Notes under the pieces: model-generated
What the model was told of the DNA's origin: nothing
The model's input: only the letters and a program-made list of their open reading frames with translations
Databases searched by the model: none
Made by a program: the position numbers and the translations under genes
Source of the DNA: Paenibacillus sp. FSL H7-0737
GTDB lineage: Bacteria > Bacillota > Bacilli > Paenibacillales > Paenibacillaceae
Length of the DNA stretch: 64,000 nucleotides
Direction of reading: 5' to 3'
Assembly (NCBI RefSeq): GCF_000758545.1
Contig: NZ_CP009279.1
Coordinates: 744,001 to 808,000, forward strand
In this document: one piece after another, positions 37,401 through 47,203 of the stretch
Layout of the letters: every line of letters begins with the position of its first letter
How positions within the stretch are numbered: position 1 is the first letter of the stretch

Positions 37401-37680
37401 GGTGATCTCTGTTGATTACAGAGATATTATCGAAGAGTATGAACGAAAAAATGGCCGCGGCATCATCAGAGTGTTTCATCCGTTTTCACTTGTGGATTTT
37501 TACAGTGAACGATTCAACGGGGAGTCTAGATATATTATTGTTACTAATGATGAGAAGTATTGGCCGTCTGAAGACTACCATGAGGATCTTAAAGAAATTC
37601 AAGATAAAACGTACATATATGTAGTGAAATCTGGTAATTGCATAGAGGAAAAGAAGCTTGGATTAATATTTTTGGTATAA
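34468..37680 (+). CDS. brxHII: BREX-3 SNF2-family helicase BrxHII
   Basis: 1070 residues of an SNF2/DEAD-like superfamily 2 helicase. Motif I DDPGAGKT is at 125-132, the DEAH box at 225-228 (VDEAHKMA), motif III TATPHKGD near 269, and motif VI RMGRIHRIGQ near 580. Two charged linker helices (about 400-460, DKEEFDREEYEDESLETQEL) separate the lobes. The C-terminal 400 residues are helical and typical of the HepA-like BrxHII group. It is thought to translocate on DNA during BREX defence. In published type 3 operons brxHII usually stands before pglZ; here it is after brxA. Confidence 0.88.
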   Translation: MIKVGEIVQGAQFPESVEIKKVEAFDEGFYSIAALGRDSNRYYELMLDEVELATLQRLFERSNTSHQMTSSDLQHYLRYHALLVNGKYSAKQTLGNKNLIPLPHQIEAVYSRMLQMPQVRFLLADDPGAGKTIMSGMLIKELKARGSVDRILILVPPLVLKQWQEELQEKFNEDFFIINRSVMKHYGSKNPFIEHDFCLTSIYWAARDDVKSLVNEADFDLVIVDEAHKMAAYTHGITKKKTSKTRLYHLGEAVLRQAKHCVLLTATPHKGDMENFRHLMRLVDDDIFSNLSATESLREKANPFIIRRLKESLKNFDGTPLFPKRTTRTIQYTLSEDELDLYEAVTEYVRLYFNRAMNTGSNSTAFAMMLLQRRLSSSVNAIDLSLKRRRDRLIKLLEDTMVSKKKQTKDKEEFDREEYEDESLETQELLEDELESATDNLDPEELRIEINELERLVRKTSYLKGNAAERKYDELEQTLFGWNGLLNQGEKILIFTESADTLDFLEKRLITRVPLISKIVGRLSMDERRRQVDLFRNNCQIMLATDAGGESINLQFCNQMINYDIPWNPNKLEQRMGRIHRIGQKNEVAVFNLVASNTREGDVMIRLLEKMERMREDLGADLVYDFIGEIVDGDFNDLASLMQAAVIHREKLDDIIASMERKLSEEHKKLLEEVEKERLSDDIFDLPKMRREQHDMTVKKLPARNYGPFTEHILKKCNVRIHQTQNEKVKRIERLPKYIRDISKNNRLPLYQLEEAIRFTSFQDYVKEGIDIISEDHPLCKLGMILTRRENEKMALERFMVYYPVNEPLSVEVYLNSITDGTGSELADELIFLAKRQDESLLRLDQYWLFQEGFVGELTALSELIDSSFRTAAVKTAMELRDEVRSKREAQLNRVMSYLDKTFKKQIDDLIEKRTKYEQENKENKNGALINQVDANLIDVEMRKERRLALVQRQKNIGMKPPKRIAQLEIVPRGKPQRVISVDYRDIIEEYERKNGRGIIRVFHPFSLVDFYSERFNGESRYIIVTNDEKYWPSEDYHEDLKEIQDKTYIYVVKSGNCIEEKKLGLIFLV

Positions 37681-37704
37681 AATTATACTAAAGGAGAAGA
37701 AGAA

Positions 37705-38136
37705 ATGGAACATGATAATTCAATTGACCCTAGTAAATTTACACCAAGAGATCATCAAAATGTTAAAGGGGAGCATACTGGCGAAAGGACTACTGAATAT
37801 AGCTTGTGGCATAGAAGCCTCGGCTCAAAGTATCTCACACTCGATATAGACTTTGTCGAGTATAGAAAGGACAGGGGAATCGTCGCTATAGTGGCTGTAA
37901 CTGGAAGGCTTAATAATGAAAAACATATTATAAATGCAAAAAAATATATCTGGAGAAGAACTTACGTTGAAAGGGAAATAATAATTAAATTAGCTGCAGG
38001 AGTAAATTGCCCAGCGTATTATGTTATTCATGACAATGATTTAACGGTATTTCATGTTCATGACCTATCACAGAACCTAGAAGACTATAGGTCCATGAAT
38101 CAAGAAGAATACGCGACTTTTATAAAGGATTTTTAG
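37705..38136 (+). CDS. Unknown protein at the end of the BREX operon
   Basis: 143 residues, 24 bases behind brxHII with a GGAGAAG ribosome site, so it is cotranscribed with BREX. The centre reads YSLWHRSLG-KYLTLDIDFVEYRKDRGIVAIVAVTG, then ERTTEYSL-type helices and CPAYYVIHDNDLTVFHVHDL. The layout W-H-R-x-L ... D-x-D-x-x-E-Y ... V-x-x-V-x-x-T resembles small PD-(D/E)XK-like nucleases that have D-I-D and E-x-K, but the E-x-K position here is V-T-G, so a catalytic role is doubtful. It is not one of the standard BREX genes. Family not known to me. Confidence 0.6.
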   Translation: MEHDNSIDPSKFTPRDHQNVKGEHTGERTTEYSLWHRSLGSKYLTLDIDFVEYRKDRGIVAIVAVTGRLNNEKHIINAKKYIWRRTYVEREIIIKLAAGVNCPAYYVIHDNDLTVFHVHDLSQNLEDYRSMNQEEYATFIKDF

Positions 38137-38800
38137 AAGGATAGCAGGGCTAAGTCCCAAATACCCCAGAGCCACTTAATAAAATATCAATAGGATTTTC
38201 ATCGGAAGAACTGGGCACCTGTTTGGTAACATATATCCATTTGGAATGTAATATAGATAGGTGTAAAAATATTTTATTAAAAGTGACTGACTTTCTATTA
38301 TTGGATTCCATACTATTTTGTTAATTTATGTTATTGGTGTAATATGGTAAATTTAGGGGTGCTGAATTACATCCCAAAAAACCAGTGATGTATCATGTGC
38401 GGCATGATGTAAGACGAGCTTTGAAAATGTAGTTTTCCTACATTTTCTCCACGTAAGGTAAGGTGGTTAGAGGTTTCTCATGAGTTCAATGAACTTTTGG
38501 GAGGCTTCTTTTTTCATGGATTTAGTTAAAGCTGAAGTATTCGCGTGTTCATCAAATCTTAAGCTTATATTTGTTTAAACAATTGTGGGAAGTCACTCTG
38601 AGACAAAGCCATCACCTCCCATTGTTCGAGTGTATGTTAACTCTGATGAGAGGGGATAGCAAGTTGTTTATTTTCTTCGACAATTTCCATTGATATTGCA
38701 CATTTCTTAGCAAAACACGACGAAAGTGTGGTATTATTTACCTGTTTACAGGGTGGAAAATACATATATTTTAACTTTACTTAAAAATTGGGGTGGCGAA
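38137..38800. other. Gap between BREX and the SIR2-GTPase gene
   Basis: 664 bases. Contains inverted repeats ATCATG-tgcgg-CATGAT (38393-38409) and GAAAATGTAG-ttttc-CTACATTTTC (38423-38447), possible regulatory or termination hairpins, and on the minus strand a short coding-like remnant (38467-38580, listed separately). The promoter of the SIR2 gene should lie here but I cannot fix it. Confidence 0.5.
38467..38580 (-). pseudogene. C-terminal remnant of an unknown gene
   Basis: An open stretch reading ISLRFDEHANTSALTKSM, then KKEASQKFIELMRNL and TAA (38469-38467), without a start codon or ribosome site and with a stop just upstream. The composition is protein-like. Probably the tail of a lost gene. 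Confidence 0.3.
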
Positions 38801-41683
38801 ATGAGTCAAAGTTTTTTTATAAGTCAACTGCAAGAATTGTATGTTAATAATAAATTAGTTCCGTTTATCGGTGCAGGTCTTTCAATCCCTTTTGGTCTTC
38901 CTAATTGGGGTGAATTAATTTCTGATTATGCAAAATTATTTGAAGTCAAAGGTTTTACGGGTTTTCAAGAAATGATTCAATTGGAATTATCAAAAGACGA
39001 TTACTGGGAAGCAATAAGAGCAATAAAAAAGTATGCAAATAGGACAGATTCAGATATCCAGGAATATATTTGTAAATCAATTAAAGAAAAAATTAATCTT
39101 CAAATTGACGGAGAAAGCCATAATTACTCAGACTTAGCTCGGATGAATTTCGATATTTATTTAACTACAAATTATGATCACGCACTAAATAAATTTCTTA
39201 CAAGTAGCTACATTCCAACCAATTTGAAAGATTTTAGCGGAAATACTCAAAATACTTTGTTAAATGATGGAGAGAAAAAAATATTCCATCTTCATGGGAA
39301 TATTTCACAGCAAGAGAGTGTTGTAATTACTGAAGAAACATACAGTAAATTATATAATGATAAAAAATATGATCAATTATTCTCATTATTAACAGGAACA
39401 AAGACATTTATATTTCTTGGGTTTTCTTTTAATGATATCTTTATACAAAGGATACTTAAAGATATAAACCAATTTTTTAATACAAAGCATTTTATATTAC
39501 TTGATAACCCTTCTAAGGAGCAAATCGAATGGTTGAAATGTACATATAATATAGAAACAATCCCTTATAATTCTAAATATTCTTCACATGCTGGAGAAAT
39601 AAGAAGTATATTAAAAGATATAGCATCGGAAGCCAATCTTGTTGAAGGTGAAAAGGAAATACTTAATGATAAAATAAATATACAGAAACAGCATAATACA
39701 AAGCATGGGATTTTAAAGAAAATTGGAACTCTTAAGAAGAGTTTGAACTATGAAAATGATATTATTCAACATGAATCTAATAATCTATCAAAAGCCTTAA
39801 AATTGAATTCGTTGTCATATATGATAAGAAGACTTGAAAAAGTTGAGAAAATCTTAAGTGTTGATAAATATGATGTGGTTTTCATAGGCGAAATTGGATG
39901 CGGAAAAACAACAGCAATTTGTAATTTATTCAATCTTATAAAAGATATCGATATTGGTGAGAATATTCATGATTTGCCATTGCTTCCTACCTCATCTGGG
40001 CGAACAACACTTGGAGAAGTAAGGATACTCGGTAGCCAAAGTTCAAATGTAACAATACGAATTGAGCCTAAAGATTATAAAGATGTAAAACATGATATAG
40101 AACAATTTTGCGACTTCTATTGGAATAAGCATAAGAGTAAAAAAAACAATAAGTCTGATAACCAAGCAACTGTACAATTAGATGCAGAATTAGATAGAGT
40201 TATTAGGAATATGGCTGGATTCACTAGTGATGAAAAATTCGATGAATTTACTGAGAACTTTATAGGGGAGAAAGATGATTTTAATAAAACCATAGAAGCG
40301 AATATTAATTTAAAAGATAGAAATAAGATTGAGATTATATATAATGAGAAAACTACCAAACAGAGTTTAAAGGAATGGTTAAAGGATGTTACTAAGAAAT
40401 TGAATGATGGTGAATTGGATAGGTTTTCGATACCCCAAAAAACATACATCTATATCGACAAAGAAATATTAGACCTCAATAAATTAAATAGAATCAATTC
40501 TATAATAGATACCAAAGGAATGGAAAGTGTGGATAGGGATGATCTTGAAAGCTTTATTAAATCTGATAATACCCTGTGCATATTTCTAGATAGATTCAAT
40601 CCTGCACCTTCAAAGTTGATTTATGAATTTCTTGTAAATAGTTTTAAAACAACTAACTCAAATTCCTACTTGAGAAGTAAAGTATGCATGATGGTTTTAC
40701 CTAGAAAACCTGAACAATTAAATATGTCCGGTGCAACAGGCAATGAAGAAAAAGGGACGAAAATAAGAAAAAAACAAATAGAAAACAAATTCATCGAAGG
40801 AAATATAAATTTTGATATTGAGAATTTATTGTTCTATGATGCTTATAAACACATTCGCAAAGACGATGAAGGATTGATTTCAACAATTGCTAAACCCAGT
40901 ATAGAAGATGATAGAAATGAGATATTTGGTAATTTAGATTCAATTATTGAAAAAAGAGAAAATAATCTTATGAATCAAGTTATTTTGATTGAGAATCAAC
41001 TAGAAGTATTAAAAAGAAATAATTATTTAAGTGATGGTGATAGTGAAAAGATTGAAAAAATACACAATGAAATAAAAATAAAAATGGATATATCTCCATA
41101 TGAATTAGCGGAAAAAACCACAGAAAGATTTTTAGTGGAATATAAAGCTTTTTTGGAGTCACATTACGCCTCCACATTAAGAGCTATAAATAATAGATTT
41201 GGAATATATTACTACAGGGATATCAATATTTATTTAAGAGCAGCAAATCTTATAAGGGGGAACTTAGATTATTTGATTAGCAGCACTAAGAAAAGCATAA
41301 TTGATACAATGGTCAAAATTGAAGATAACTCTAGTGGTTTGAAGGTTTATTTAGAACATTTTGAAGAGCAAATAAATATTTATTATACTGAGTTATTTGA
41401 GGGTATTACTAAAGAGATAACATCTTTTTTGACAAGTTCAGTGTTTGCCCCTCAAAGTTATGAAAGTGACTTTTGGAATTTTGTTATTAATAGATGGGGC
41501 AATTTAGAAAATGCGTATAAGTTTGTAAAATATACCGATGATATACTTTACATGTATGATGAAAATTTAAATAAATATAAAGTAAAAGAAGAATTTAATC
41601 GGATAATCTCAGAAAAGTGGGAAACCTTTATGAATAATGTACTAAAAGTTTCAGGGGTTGAGCAGGTAATAGAAGTACACTAA
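38801..41683 (+). CDS. SIR2 domain fused to dynamin-like P-loop GTPase
   Basis: 960 residues from the ATG at 38801, which follows GGGGTGGCG; an in-frame start at 38726 has no site. N-terminal SIR2 domain, about 15-260: FIGAGLS (22-28) binds NAD, TTNYD (122-126), HLHG (163-166) with the catalytic histidine, LGFSFND (206-212). Then a P-loop domain: FIGEIGCGKTT with G1 at 363-370, and VIDTKG-like IIDTKG with G3 at 570-573. An NKxD-type G4 is not obvious. The last 250 residues are long helices and coiled coil (from about 715), as in dynamin or Toc34-like GTPases. SIR2 domains in bacterial defence destroy NAD on infection; the GTPase part would be the sensor or assembly module. That role is inference. 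It stands alone, directly downstream of BREX. Confidence 0.85.
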   Translation: MSQSFFISQLQELYVNNKLVPFIGAGLSIPFGLPNWGELISDYAKLFEVKGFTGFQEMIQLELSKDDYWEAIRAIKKYANRTDSDIQEYICKSIKEKINLQIDGESHNYSDLARMNFDIYLTTNYDHALNKFLTSSYIPTNLKDFSGNTQNTLLNDGEKKIFHLHGNISQQESVVITEETYSKLYNDKKYDQLFSLLTGTKTFIFLGFSFNDIFIQRILKDINQFFNTKHFILLDNPSKEQIEWLKCTYNIETIPYNSKYSSHAGEIRSILKDIASEANLVEGEKEILNDKINIQKQHNTKHGILKKIGTLKKSLNYENDIIQHESNNLSKALKLNSLSYMIRRLEKVEKILSVDKYDVVFIGEIGCGKTTAICNLFNLIKDIDIGENIHDLPLLPTSSGRTTLGEVRILGSQSSNVTIRIEPKDYKDVKHDIEQFCDFYWNKHKSKKNNKSDNQATVQLDAELDRVIRNMAGFTSDEKFDEFTENFIGEKDDFNKTIEANINLKDRNKIEIIYNEKTTKQSLKEWLKDVTKKLNDGELDRFSIPQKTYIYIDKEILDLNKLNRINSIIDTKGMESVDRDDLESFIKSDNTLCIFLDRFNPAPSKLIYEFLVNSFKTTNSNSYLRSKVCMMVLPRKPEQLNMSGATGNEEKGTKIRKKQIENKFIEGNINFDIENLLFYDAYKHIRKDDEGLISTIAKPSIEDDRNEIFGNLDSIIEKRENNLMNQVILIENQLEVLKRNNYLSDGDSEKIEKIHNEIKIKMDISPYELAEKTTERFLVEYKAFLESHYASTLRAINNRFGIYYYRDINIYLRAANLIRGNLDYLISSTKKSIIDTMVKIEDNSSGLKVYLEHFEEQINIYYTELFEGITKEITSFLTSSVFAPQSYESDFWNFVINRWGNLENAYKFVKYTDDILYMYDENLNKYKVKEEFNRIISEKWETFMNNVLKVSGVEQVIEVH

Positions 41684-41925
41684 GCTGTTATATTCCTTTC
41701 TCCGTCTCCACACATGAATTTTATTGACTATTAAATTTCTTGACCTCCGCTCGACCACGAACACTGTGAACGTATCATTTGTAACTGGATTTATAGGAAT
41801 GATATTTTTGAATAGTGGGACTTAAAACTCAAGAAAAGAGTCAAAAAGCACATAATGTTATGGATGGACTGATGTAAGAAACTTCACTGTACCTGAACGG
41901 TTGAACGCAAGAAACTGTCTTTCAC
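41684..41925. other. Right edge of the island, no gene seen
   Basis: AT-rich; no coding frame with a ribosome site and no clear hairpin. Ends at the candidate right attachment repeat. Confidence 0.45.
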
Positions 41926-41943
41926 GGGGACGAATTGGGGACG
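41926..41943 (+). repeat. Candidate right attachment repeat
   Basis: GGGGACGAATTGGGGACG, direct copy with 17 of 18 bases of the segment at 16314-16331 behind rlmCD. Confidence 0.45.
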
Positions 41944-41997
41944 AAAGCTATCAATTCCAAGTGTACCGTATCCAAACAGAACTATACTATAATGAAG

Positions 41998-42017
41998 AAA
42001 ACCCTTATAGATCAAGG
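41998..42017 (-). repeat. Inverted exact copy of the rlmCD 3' end
   Basis: Exact reverse complement of the 20 bases at 16273-16292. On the minus strand it still reads Leu-Ile-Tyr-Lys-Gly-Phe. Confidence 0.85.
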
Positions 42018-42051
42018 TTGTAGACCACCATGGCGAATGAGAACCAAGTAG

Positions 42052-42129
42052 CCCATGTTCCCGCATACAGTACACGTAGAATCGGTAGCTTTGTTGGTGA
42101 GGAACCCTTGTCAAGTAGACACTAAATAA
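42052..42129 (+). pseudogene. 3' fragment of a second rlmCD-like gene
   Basis: Reads P-MFPHTVHVESVALLVRN and six more residues to TAA. This is the C-terminal signature of the RlmCD/TrmA family (compare DMFPHTVHVEAV at the end of the intact gene). A TAG lies directly in front, and no other part of the gene is present, so it is a leftover of a paralogue or of an earlier copy cut by integration. Confidence 0.75.
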
Positions 42130-42244
42130 TTGCTATAGTTCTAGTGATAGTACCAGGAAAGAAATGGACAATATTAATTCCACTAACGGAGAACGATAAA
42201 AGAGCCGCGAGTTAGACGAGCGTAGCCCCTAGCTCCACCATAAA

Positions 42245-42282
42245 AAACCGCCCTGTTCGCAATGTTGCTGACAGGGCGGTTT
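42245..42282. terminator. Strong hairpin downstream of the island
   Basis: AAACCGCCCTGT (42245-42256) pairs with ACAGGGCGGTTT (42271-42282), with A's before it. It closes whatever transcript comes from the left and may also act on the minus strand. The bases just before it end in GCTCCACCA (42232-42240). Confidence 0.75.
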
Positions 42283-42392
42283 GCTATGTCATAGAGGGCA
42301 ACTTGAAAGTTATCAGTCAACCTGCACTCTACAAACTATCTTGCACGTTTTTAAGACTAATTTATTAATAGAGCAGTTACATAAAAATAAGA

Positions 42393-44240
<1,848 letters not shown>

Positions 44241-44398
44241 CTAGGCAAATCCTTTATCTCTAGCCTAGACATGAATGTTATTTCATGTGAAAATATGCAC
44301 AAGACCTATTATAGATTTAGTACTGCATTATGTATTTGCACAGATTAGCGTTTTTTTGTCTTTTTCGGGCATGTAAGAAACGGATATTGTGAAGGGCT

Positions 44399-46045
44399 AT
44401 GATTACAATGAGATCAATTCACTTAAAAATTACGTTAATCGCAGGAAGCTGCTTCTTGCTGCTGTTCATTGCATTGCTTGTAACAATATATTTGGAGATG
44501 AACCATACGGTTGTCCCTTTGAATAAGAACTTAACGCAGCAAGTGGTTAATGCACGCAGCGACCAGATCGATTATTGGTTTAATCAGCGCATCGGTGAGA
44601 TAGACATGCTTGCTTCTCTAGCTTCGGACCATCAGTGGACACGAGATGAATTGCTGCAAGAGATCGATAAGTTTGAGGCGAAGAAGCGAGTAGAGTACGA
44701 ATCCATACGAGTGGTGGATATTCACGGAAATTCCTGGTCAGCAAAGGACAAGCCTTTTTCGATACTAAACCGACCCTACTATCGAAAACAACTGCTAAAT
44801 TCAGATTCCAATTATGTGGTGAGTAATCCGATCGTATCCAAAGCGAATGCAGTTGAAATCGTCGTCATTCTCTACCGCGTGAATCCATCGGTGAATGATG
44901 AGGTAGCTTATATTGCCGCAGCCGTCTCCGTCAAGAAGATGAAGGAGATTGCTCAAGATGTAATGCTATATGACCAGTCAGGCCAGCTTATCATCGATTG
45001 CAGAGAGCTGGGTGAAGGAGATGGAGCGGAGGATGCAGCAGATAAGAAGAACATGAGTGTATTTGAGGCTCCAATTCAAAATGTGGAAGGCTGGAAGCTA
45101 GTACTCGAAGTACCGAATTCAAGTCTATCGCTAGCGGTGATCAAAACCCAGCGGACTGCATTGCTGGTAGGCGTTCTTATCGGTAGTGCGTTTATTGTCT
45201 TTCTGATGCTGCTTGCTTCTTCCATTATTCGTCCAATTCAGTCGCTTCGCCAGGTAATGGAAAATGTGCAGAACGGCAACCAAACCATACGAGCAGATGT
45301 TACGCGCTCGGATGAGATCGGCGATCTTGGGCGAAGCTTCAATGACATGCTTGTTGATTTATACGCTGTGGAGCAGGACCGAAAGGAGATGGAGCTCAGA
45401 CTGATTCATGAGCAGATCAAGCCGCACTTTTTATATAACACATTGGATACGATCCAGTGGATGGCAATGGAACATGGAGCAGACAATGTGGTGGAGATGG
45501 TGGAAGCGCTTAGCGCGTATTTCCGATTAGGGCTTGGCACAGGCAGTCCCTACATTCTGCTTGATCAGGAGTTGTACCATGTCGAGAGTTATCTTCATAT
45601 TCAAGGCGTGCGATATGAGGAGATTCTGGACTACGAGCTTCGATATGATGAAAAGCTTGCTCAGTGCCAAGTCGTTCGCTTCATGCTGCAGCCGTTGGTG
45701 GAAAATGCGATTTATCACGGGATTAAGCCACTTGGGGATCAAAAGTGCAAAATTTCGATTACAGCATATAAACAGGTCGATGATTTGGTCATTAAGGTTG
45801 AAAATAATGGGGTTATGATTCCTGAAGAGAAGCTTGAACAGATGAATCAAGCCCTTCTTGATGATAAATATGATCGTTCTGCCACAGGCTTTGGGCTATA
45901 CAGTGTAAACCATCGCATTCGACTAGCTTACGGGGTGCCATATGGCCTTGCAGTGAAGAGCGAAGATGGCATTACCGTTATGGTCATTCGAATACCTTTG
46001 GACGGGGAGTGGAATGAAGATGTGGAAGATTGTCATCGTCGATGA
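44399..46045 (+). CDS. YesM-type sensor histidine kinase
   Basis: 548 residues. Membrane helix about 10-30, extracellular dCache-like sensor about 35-250 (NRPYYRKQLL at 120 and a SNPIVSK segment), second membrane helix about 252-276, HAMP domain to 330, then the LytS/YesM-type kinase with phosphorylated His337 in HEQIKPHFLYNTLD. The ATPase has the N-box LVENAIYHG near 430 and GFGLYSVNHRI near 500. The ATG follows GAAGGG. Its stop overlaps the start of the response regulator, so the two form one operon. The dCache ligand is unknown, but a small carboxylate or sugar is usual. Likely partner genes are the flavin reductase upstream or the exported protein at 47204. Confidence 0.9.
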   Translation: MITMRSIHLKITLIAGSCFLLLFIALLVTIYLEMNHTVVPLNKNLTQQVVNARSDQIDYWFNQRIGEIDMLASLASDHQWTRDELLQEIDKFEAKKRVEYESIRVVDIHGNSWSAKDKPFSILNRPYYRKQLLNSDSNYVVSNPIVSKANAVEIVVILYRVNPSVNDEVAYIAAAVSVKKMKEIAQDVMLYDQSGQLIIDCRELGEGDGAEDAADKKNMSVFEAPIQNVEGWKLVLEVPNSSLSLAVIKTQRTALLVGVLIGSAFIVFLMLLASSIIRPIQSLRQVMENVQNGNQTIRADVTRSDEIGDLGRSFNDMLVDLYAVEQDRKEMELRLIHEQIKPHFLYNTLDTIQWMAMEHGADNVVEMVEALSAYFRLGLGTGSPYILLDQELYHVESYLHIQGVRYEEILDYELRYDEKLAQCQVVRFMLQPLVENAIYHGIKPLGDQKCKISITAYKQVDDLVIKVENNGVMIPEEKLEQMNQALLDDKYDRSATGFGLYSVNHRIRLAYGVPYGLAVKSEDGITVMVIRIPLDGEWNEDVEDCHRR

Positions 46046-46802
46046 TGAAACGATCATTCGCAAAGGCTTGCGACAATACATTGAGGAGAGTTCGTATCTT
46101 TTTGAAGTTGCAGGAGAAGCGAAAAGTGCAAACGAAGCATTGAATATGGTGGAGGAAGCCCCACCACATGTATGTCTTGTGGACATCAACATGCCGAATA
46201 TGAATGGGCTCGATCTTATAAATATATTGCGCGAACGCTGCCCGTCGGTTCTGGTTGTCATCATCAGCGGCTACGATAACTTTGAATATGCGCGTCAAGC
46301 CGTGCAACTGCAAGCATTCGATTATGTATTGAAACCTGTGCCGAAGAGTGATCTGAACAAGCTGCTTCATCGGATCGATGAGCATCTTCAGGCAAAATAT
46401 CCTTTGCATTCACATGAAAGCAGGGTGGATAAGGAGCGGGAGCTTCCCGGGTATACAGGGGATGGAACAGTGCTTATCCAAAAAGTGACCGAGTATATTG
46501 ACAGTCATTATCAGGATCCGGAGCTGTCTATTACTCGAGTAGCAGCGCTATTTCATATCAACCAAACCTATCTTAGCAAGCGTATGAAGCAAGAAATCGG
46601 TGCTTCATTCCTTGACTATGTCACCGAGCTTCGGATATCGAAGGCGAAGGAGATTCTGGATGACGTAATGCCGAATATCAAAATCGGGGATCTGGCCGTG
46701 AAGGTAGGGTATAAGAGCCAGTACTATTTTAGTCGTGTGTTCAAAAATAGAGTCGGCTCAAGCCCCTTAGAGTACAAAAAGCATCCGTTCGGTTATGGAT
46801 AG
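46020..46802 (+). CDS. YesN-type response regulator, AraC output
   Basis: 260 residues from the ATG at 46020 (MWKIVIVDDE), with GGGGAG about 10 bases before; the ATG at 46014 adds two residues. Receiver domain about 1-120: acidic pocket Asp9-Asp10, phosphorylation site Asp in CLVDINMPNMNG (near 54), Lys in DYVLKPV (near 104). Linker to about 150, then an AraC-type double helix-turn-helix (ITRVAALFHINQTYLSKRMK and IKIGDLAVKVGYKSQYYFSR). It overlaps the kinase gene and is closed by a terminator at 46857-46882. Confidence 0.92.
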   Translation: MWKIVIVDDETIIRKGLRQYIEESSYLFEVAGEAKSANEALNMVEEAPPHVCLVDINMPNMNGLDLINILRERCPSVLVVIISGYDNFEYARQAVQLQAFDYVLKPVPKSDLNKLLHRIDEHLQAKYPLHSHESRVDKERELPGYTGDGTVLIQKVTEYIDSHYQDPELSITRVAALFHINQTYLSKRMKQEIGASFLDYVTELRISKAKEILDDVMPNIKIGDLAVKVGYKSQYYFSRVFKNRVGSSPLEYKKHPFGYG

Positions 46803-46856
46803 GGCATCAATTTAGTAGAACGCCGCAGTAATTAGGCGCCACCATATATAAACACG

Positions 46857-46882
46857 ACGCAGCCTCGAGGGGTTGCGTTTTT
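46857..46882 (+). terminator. Rho-independent terminator after the response regulator
   Basis: ACGCAGCC (46857-46864) pairs with GGTTGCGT (46871-46878), followed by TTTTT. Confidence 0.8.
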
Positions 46883-46935
46883 TATGTGGCGGATTGTTTA
46901 GAGGACATTGATAGAAAATAGGTAGGACCTTAGGA

Positions 46936-46949
46936 GGTAAGCGCTATCT
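46936..46949. promoter_or_regulatory. Candidate catabolite-response (cre-like) site
   Basis: GGTAAGCGCTATCT matches the TGWAARCGYTWNCW pattern except at its first base. A second weaker match, TGGAAGCGCATACC, is at 47137-47150. Both lie upstream of the exported glycan-type protein, which fits carbon control. The AraC-type YesN may also bind here. Confidence 0.35.
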
Positions 46950-47203
46950 TTATACCTATAAAAACGCGACGTGAAGGCCTTCATGTCAACAAGTGTATAC
47001 CCGATGTCATTAATTATCTATTTGAAAGAAGGGCCACTTTTCATAATGTTACTATAAGGACATTGACATATGTTATAAGCTTCTATGGCGTGTCGGAATC
47101 TCGGAAGGGAGGAAAGAGCATCGAGGTAAGCTGAAATGGAAGCGCATACCATTTAGGAGATTGATGTTTCTTGACTCAAGAATCAGAAGGGAGTTCGTAC
47201 GAT

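Noticed and set aside
41884..42114. 76-residue minus-strand ORF at the right island edge
   Set aside because: It runs through the inverted rlmCD 20-mer and the paralogue remnant; the open frame follows from these scraps and has no ribosome site.
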